64,000 nt of DNA, from positions 1,828,001 to 1,892,000 of the forward strand of contig NZ_CCSE01000001.1 of assembly GCF_000756715.1 (NCBI RefSeq), read 5' to 3'. Under the pieces are notes generated by a model that had not been told where the DNA came from, did not search any database, and was given only the letters and a program-made list of their open reading frames with translations. Both the position numbers and the translations under genes were made by a program. Of the stretch, positions 59,659 through 64,000 are shown in pieces. Source of the DNA: Jeotgalicoccus saudimassiliensis (GTDB taxonomy: Bacteria > Bacillota > Bacilli > Staphylococcales > Salinicoccaceae). Positions within the stretch are counted from its first letter, which is position 1, and each line of letters starts with the position of its first letter.

Positions 59659-60348
59659 TTAGTTGTTCACTGTTTGAGCTTTCGGTTCTTTATCTTCAGG
59701 ATTATATGTCGGATCGAGCTTGCGTTCAAGGAAACGCAGCGCGAAGTCGATAATAATCGCAATCAGTGCAATCGGAATGGCACCGGCTAAAATATACACG
59801 GTGCCGTCCGTAGCGTTCGTTCCGCGGATGATTAAGTCGGACAGTGTCGGTGCACCGATAAATGACCCAATCGCAACGATACCGATTGCAACGACAAGCG
59901 CGATGCGCAGACCGCCGATAATTACCGACAGTGCGAGCGGCAGCTCAATCATGCGGAGCACCTGATTGCGTGTCATTCCCATACTTTTTCCGGCATCGGT
60001 AATATTTTTATCGACACCGGTAATGCCTGCGTACGTGTTTTTAATAATCGGCAGCAGCGCGTACAGGAATACCGTCACGATAACCGTATTTGTACCGAGT
60101 CCCATAACGAGCATTAAAATCGCGAGCATCGCGAGTGCGGGAATCGTCTGGATAATATTCGCAAGTGTAATTACAATGCCTGAAAGTTTTGCATAGCGCG
60201 CGATAAAAATTCCGACCGGGATGCCGACGATTGCAGCAAACAGCACGCCGTAAACACTCATCAGCAGATGATCTGTAAACAGGCTGAGCAGGTAGGCGAA
60301 GTTGTTGACGAAATAATTATATAAATCGGACATCAAATTACCTGTCAT
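59659..60348 (-). CDS. opuCD: Glycine betaine/carnitine/choline ABC transporter permease
   Basis: 229 residues from the ATG at 60348, two bases after the opuCC stop with AAAGGTG upstream; the longer frame to 60369 overlaps opuCC. Six helices and the EAA-type loop AGKSMGMTRNQVLRMIELPLALSVIIGG. It is a membrane subunit of the Opu uptake system for osmoprotectants, with the OpuCB-type permease. Last gene of the four-gene operon. Confidence 0.92.
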   Translation of the reverse strand: MTGNLMSDLYNYFVNNFAYLLSLFTDHLLMSVYGVLFAAIVGIPVGIFIARYAKLSGIVITLANIIQTIPALAMLAILMLVMGLGTNTVIVTVFLYALLPIIKNTYAGITGVDKNITDAGKSMGMTRNQVLRMIELPLALSVIIGGLRIALVVAIGIVAIGSFIGAPTLSDLIIRGTNATDGTVYILAGAIPIALIAIIIDFALRFLERKLDPTYNPEDKEPKAQTVNN

Positions 60349-60349
60349 A

Positions 60350-61279
60350 TTATTCACCTTTCCCTTCAAAGTAGTTGTGTTCTTCTAAAAACTCTTCCGC
60401 AACGAGTGCAGGCTCAATGCCTTCCTCATCCGAACGGTAGTTTAAGTTCTGCATCGTTTCTGTTGAAATCGTATCAGTCAGACGTGACAGTGCATCGTCA
60501 ATTACAGGATATTCCTCGATAATTTCATGTGTTGCAAACGGTGCTGCATCATACGGCGGGAAGAACTGCAGGTCATCTTCCAGCACGACTAAATCATATG
60601 CCGGAATACGGCCGTCAGTCGTATAGCCGAGTGCGAGATCCAGACTGCCTGTACTTAATGCTTCGTACACGAGACTGATCTGCATTGCACGGATGTTATC
60701 GAATTCAAACCCGTATGCTTTCTGGAATGCAGGATATCCGTCACCCGGACGGTTGAACCATGATGTATCCACACCGACTGCGAACTCATCTGTATATTCT
60801 GCGAGATCTGATGTTGTTTCAAGATTGTATTTTTCCGCTGTTTCACGCGTTACCATAAATGCGTACGTGTTATCAAAACCGTAAGAGTCGTAAAATTTCA
60901 TATCAAAATCTTTATCAAACGCTTCCTGCGTCTGCTCGAGTGCCACCATCGGATCACTTTCAGCGTCCTTATTCAAAACACCTGTAAGTTCTGTGCCTGT
61001 ATAACGGACACCCGATACCTGGGCATCTCCCGAGAGCAGTGCGTTGTGCTGAATGGTTGATGAACCGAGATTGTTAATCATCACGGGTTCAATTTCGCCG
61101 TCGCTGTAATGTTCGATCATTAAGCGCGACATATGTGAAACGATTTGTGATTCTGTAGTTGTCATAGAAGTAATTGCAATGCCATCGCTGGAACTGCTGC
61201 TGAGTCCGGGCAGACTGCACCCGGCCAAGACAGTCAGAGATACCAGGATGACGGCTAATAATTTTTTAGTTTGTCTCAT
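60350..61279 (-). CDS. opuCC: Glycine betaine/carnitine/choline-binding lipoprotein
   Basis: 309 residues. Lipobox LAGC (Cys21). The OpuAC-type ligand domain starts at about 35 (ITSMTTTESQIVSHMSRLMIE) and includes the aromatic residues and loops used to hold quaternary amines (VGVDTSWFNRPGDGYPAFQK, YTTDGRIPAYDLVVLEDD). Third gene of the operon, between the two permeases, the usual OpuC order. Confidence 0.93.
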   Translation of the reverse strand: MRQTKKLLAVILVSLTVLAGCSLPGLSSSSSDGIAITSMTTTESQIVSHMSRLMIEHYSDGEIEPVMINNLGSSTIQHNALLSGDAQVSGVRYTGTELTGVLNKDAESDPMVALEQTQEAFDKDFDMKFYDSYGFDNTYAFMVTRETAEKYNLETTSDLAEYTDEFAVGVDTSWFNRPGDGYPAFQKAYGFEFDNIRAMQISLVYEALSTGSLDLALGYTTDGRIPAYDLVVLEDDLQFFPPYDAAPFATHEIIEEYPVIDDALSRLTDTISTETMQNLNYRSDEEGIEPALVAEEFLEEHNYFEGKGE

Positions 61280-61289
61280 GATACTCCTC

Positions 61290-61925
61290 CTATCTCGATA
61301 CTTTTAAGCCTTTCGGCGTCGCCCATTTTTCTGTAAGCGATAAAACATAATCAGCAATTAAAGCGAGCAGTGTCACCATAATTGCTGCGCTGATAATCAG
61401 TTCGGGCTGGTACGAATTCAGACCGTTAAAGACGAAGTCGCCAAGTCCGCCGGCACCGATATAGCTGGCAAGCGTTGCCCATGAAATAACGTAAACCGAT
61501 GATAATCTGATACCGCTCAAAATTAACGGAACAGCAATCGGCAGTTCAACGTTCCACATTAACTGCATACGTGTCATGCCCATACTTTTTGCTGCTTCCC
61601 TGACGTTCGGATCGATGTTTTTAACACCGATAATCGTATTGTTTAAAATCGGCAGCAGAATATATGCACTGAGTGCGATAATTGCAGGCACGCGTCCGAC
61701 TCCAAACAGCGGAATCATTAATGCAAGCACTGCAAGTGTCGGTACGGTCTGCAGCACGCCGGCTGTCGTTAATACGTAGCCGCTCAGTTTTTTAGTGTTG
61801 GCAATTGACATACCAAGCGGAACGGCGATCAGAATACCGATGATCAATGAAATAATAGACAGGTAAAAGTGTTCCCATGTTTTCATGAGGAGCTCCGAAC
61901 CGTTGACGCTTAAAAATTCCATCAT
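61290..61925 (-). CDS. opuCB: Glycine betaine/carnitine/choline ABC transporter permease
   Basis: 211 residues. The ATG overlaps the opuCA stop by four bases. Six hydrophobic segments; EAA-type loop EAAKSMGMTRMQLMWNVELP. Homologous to the OpuCD-type permease (ISLIIGILIAVPLGMSIANTKKLSG versus GIPVGIFIARYAKLSG), so the channel is a heterodimer. Confidence 0.93.
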   Translation of the reverse strand: MMEFLSVNGSELLMKTWEHFYLSIISLIIGILIAVPLGMSIANTKKLSGYVLTTAGVLQTVPTLAVLALMIPLFGVGRVPAIIALSAYILLPILNNTIIGVKNIDPNVREAAKSMGMTRMQLMWNVELPIAVPLILSGIRLSSVYVISWATLASYIGAGGLGDFVFNGLNSYQPELIISAAIMVTLLALIADYVLSLTEKWATPKGLKVSR

Positions 61926-63076
61926 GCTTCATCAGCTCCTGACGTTACCGGTGCGGACGTCTCCTCGCCCCAGATTGTGTCGTATACGATATCCACTAAG
62001 TTGGAACGCGTAATTAATCCGATTAATGTATTGTTTTCATCCACTACAGGTATGTTTCTGACGTTTCGTTTTAAAATAGTGCGGACGGAATCCTGAAGTT
62101 TTGAATCGATGCCGATTTTGTATATGTCGCGGCCCATTAAATCAACGATATCCATACCTTTACGGTATCCTTCGTTAATATCTTCAATGTCGATAAAGCC
62201 GAGCAGTTTCTTCTTGCTGTCGGTAACGAGAATCGTATCGATACGTTTTTCACGCATCAGGGCGATACATTCGTTAATCGATTTATCGACTGTTATGCTG
62301 ACAGGTGTAATCATTGCATCAGCGACGGTACGCATATTCGGACGGTCCTGAATTAAACGGCCTTCACCGATAAAGTCGCGTACGAAATCATTGGCAGGGT
62401 TGCGGAGAATTTCATCCGGAGTATCGAACTGGATAATTTCACCGTGACTCATAATGCAGATTCTGTCTGCGAGTTTAATTGCTTCATCCATATCGTGTGT
62501 GACAAAAATAAATGTTTTGCCGAGTTTCTGCTGGAGTTCTTTAACTAAATCCTGGAGTGTGTCGCGGGTAATAGGATCGAGTGCGCCAAACGGCTCATCC
62601 ATCAGGATGATGTCCTGTTCTGCTGCAAGTGCACGGACAACACCGATACGCTGCTGCTGTCCGCCGGACAGTTCAGAAGGGTAGCGTTGTAAAAATTCTT
62701 CAGGCAGGTCGACGAGTTTTATTAACTCTTTCGCCTTCCTGTCTTTATCTTCCTCAGACCATTTTAAAAGTCTCGGAACAAGTGTAATGTTTTCTTTGAT
62801 CGTCATGTGCGGCAAAAGTCCAATCTGCTGAATCACATAGCCGATACTGCGGCGCAGTTCCACCGGGTTTTTCTTGGTGATATCTTTACCGTTTATCGTA
62901 ATCGTCCCGGAGGTCGGTTCGATCATCCGGTTAATCATGCGGAGTGCGGTCGTTTTACCACTCCCGCTGGTACCGATAAATGCGATAAATTCACCTTCCT
63001 GAATATCGAGGGAAATGTCGTTAACGGCTTTCTTACTGCCGCCGTAAATCTTAGTTAAATTCTTTATGCTTAACAT
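61922..63076 (-). CDS. opuCA: Glycine betaine/carnitine/choline ABC transporter ATPase with CBS domains
   Basis: 384 residues. Walker A GTSGSGKT (35-42), Q-loop YVIQQIGLLP, signature LSGGQQQR, Walker B IILMDEP, and THD at the switch. Two CBS domains (about 255-370: MITPVSITVDKSINECIALM; ILKRNVRNIPVVDENNTLIG) sense ionic strength or c-di-AMP in OpuC systems and gate transport. First gene of the operon; the long AT-rich leader upstream (63,077-63,300) probably holds the osmotically controlled promoter. Imports compatible solutes under salt stress. Confidence 0.95.
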   Translation of the reverse strand: MLSIKNLTKIYGGSKKAVNDISLDIQEGEFIAFIGTSGSGKTTALRMINRMIEPTSGTITINGKDITKKNPVELRRSIGYVIQQIGLLPHMTIKENITLVPRLLKWSEEDKDRKAKELIKLVDLPEEFLQRYPSELSGGQQQRIGVVRALAAEQDIILMDEPFGALDPITRDTLQDLVKELQQKLGKTFIFVTHDMDEAIKLADRICIMSHGEIIQFDTPDEILRNPANDFVRDFIGEGRLIQDRPNMRTVADAMITPVSITVDKSINECIALMREKRIDTILVTDSKKKLLGFIDIEDINEGYRKGMDIVDLMGRDIYKIGIDSKLQDSVRTILKRNVRNIPVVDENNTLIGLITRSNLVDIVYDTIWGEETSAPVTSGADEA

Positions 63077-63328
63077 AGTCGTCTCCTTTACTTTATAAAG
63101 TTGAGCAAATTTATACTTAATGATTATAACATACTTTGGAATACTATTTCAGATATCTGATTATGTAAGCGATTTAAAAATGCGTATTTACGCTTTTTAA
63201 TTGCTTTAATGTGAAAAAAAACACTGTAATTTAATTAGGATAAAAAATAAAATAAGTGAATTTAAATTTCGCGTTAATTTGAAAACATGATAGAATGAAA
63301 TAAAACATGCTATAGAAGGGGAATGCCA

Positions 63329-64000
63329 ATGTTGTCATTATTAATGATTGTAGTGCCTGTCTTTTTAGTTTTTGTGATCGGTTTTACAGCACAGAAACTG
63401 CTGAAAATGGACATTAAATCTGTATCATCCGTGTCGCTTTACATATTATTTCCCTGCCTTGCATTTACGACGTTTTATACAAACCCTTTGGATGGGGAAT
63501 TTTTATACGCATTGTTTTATTCGGTAATTCTAATGCTCACCTTAACGCTGGTTACAATCGTAATTGCGTCCGTGCTGAAATACAGCCGTGCGGAAATTGG
63601 TGCAATGCTGCTTGGTGTACTGTTTCCAAACAGCGGAAATTACGGTGCACCGGTAGTGCTGTTCGCGATTAATGCGGCGGCATTTGACTATGCGATTATG
63701 CTGACTGTAATACATACGTTTATTATCAGCACAGTCGGAATATTCATTGCCTCATACGGTAACGGTGCGGCAATTACTGTGCGGGAAGGCATACGCAGTG
63801 TCATGCGGGTACCTGTTATATATGCTGTAATGATTGCAGTAATTATGCAGCTTTTAAATTTTGATATACCGCCGCAGTTTATGGAAGTGATTGAAATGAT
63901 TGGAGCGGCATCGATTCCAATCGTTATGCTGATACTCGGCATGCAGCTCGCGGATATGAAGCTTGGCCACAGTAAAATCACGGAAGTAACAGGGCTGGTT
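63329..64000 (+). CDS. AEC-family transporter, N-terminal part
   Basis: ATG at 63329, seven bases after GAAGGGGA; the frame runs open to the window end (224 residues, incomplete). Opening MLSLLMIVVPVFLVFVIGFT, then LYILFPCLAFTTFYTNPL and GVLFPNSGNYGAPVVLFAIN are the typical first helices of the auxin-efflux-carrier family (bacterial malonate/malate-type permeases). An extended -10 (TGATAGAAT) lies 40 bases upstream. The substrate is not known. Confidence 0.85.
   Translation, partial: MLSLLMIVVPVFLVFVIGFTAQKLLKMDIKSVSSVSLYILFPCLAFTTFYTNPLDGEFLYALFYSVILMLTLTLVTIVIASVLKYSRAEIGAMLLGVLFPNSGNYGAPVVLFAINAAAFDYAIMLTVIHTFIISTVGIFIASYGNGAAITVREGIRSVMRVPVIYAVMIAVIMQLLNFDIPPQFMEVIEMIGAASIPIVMLILGMQLADMKLGHSKITEVTGLV

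Overview
The window looks like chromosome from a low-to-mid GC Gram-positive coccus of the Staphylococcaceae (Jeotgalicoccus/Salinicoccus-like). The evidence is strong AGGAGG ribosome sites, frequent TTG/GTG starts, lipoproteins with clean lipoboxes, and a ywfO-ywhD-ywiB-argS block. It also carries an opuC osmolyte operon, a PaaI/YbgC-type thioesterase, and staphylococcal IS150-, IS21- and IS1182-type elements. Genus is inference; no rRNA is present to fix it.

Backbone, 1-25,290: the end of an MFS transporter, an HD phosphohydrolase, YwhD, YwiB, ArgS, and an orphan cobalamin/siderophore-type binding protein with its permease. An S9 peptidase, proline dipeptidase and aspartase follow as a likely peptide-catabolic operon. 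Then come two paralogous PRiA4-related genes, an M20 amidohydrolase, a PPK2 kinase, a TDT transporter, two envelope proteins, an ornithine cyclodeaminase with an MFS symporter, tRNA-Val, an ABC-2 exporter, a VOC protein and a GNAT protein.

Accessory island, about 25,290-40,040, markedly AT-richer. It holds a BglII-like endonuclease with a Sau3AI-type cytosine methyltransferase, a wrecked Sau3AI-like endonuclease gene, and a Type IIS system. The Type IIS system has two adenine methyltransferases, an unrecognised 318-residue protein and an AlwI-like endonuclease. Two inverted IS150-group elements flank the Type IIS block, and one of them has an IS21-family element inserted in it with a 7-bp target duplication.

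Backbone 40,041-42,834: a BenE-type transporter, a lipid kinase, tRNA-Thr and small proteins. A second AT-rich segment (42,835-49,010) has split chromate-transporter genes with a divergent Lrp-type regulator, a tripartite tricarboxylate transporter with a creatininase-family enzyme, and an IS1182 relic.

Backbone 49,013-64,000: a stress protein, a cytosolic class-A beta-lactamase-like hydrolase, a Cys-rich copper-storage protein, TPP-riboswitch-controlled tenA, two tiny acidic lipoproteins and a DHA2 exporter. A phosphoesterase, a NERD protein, a thioesterase, a FAH-family enzyme, a MOSC protein, an esterase, opuCABCD and the start of an AEC transporter complete it.

The most unusual feature is five intergenic tandem arrays, all in backbone DNA. 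They have four different sequences but nearly the same period (41 or 42 bp, about four helical turns), and most units have an inverted-repeat core.
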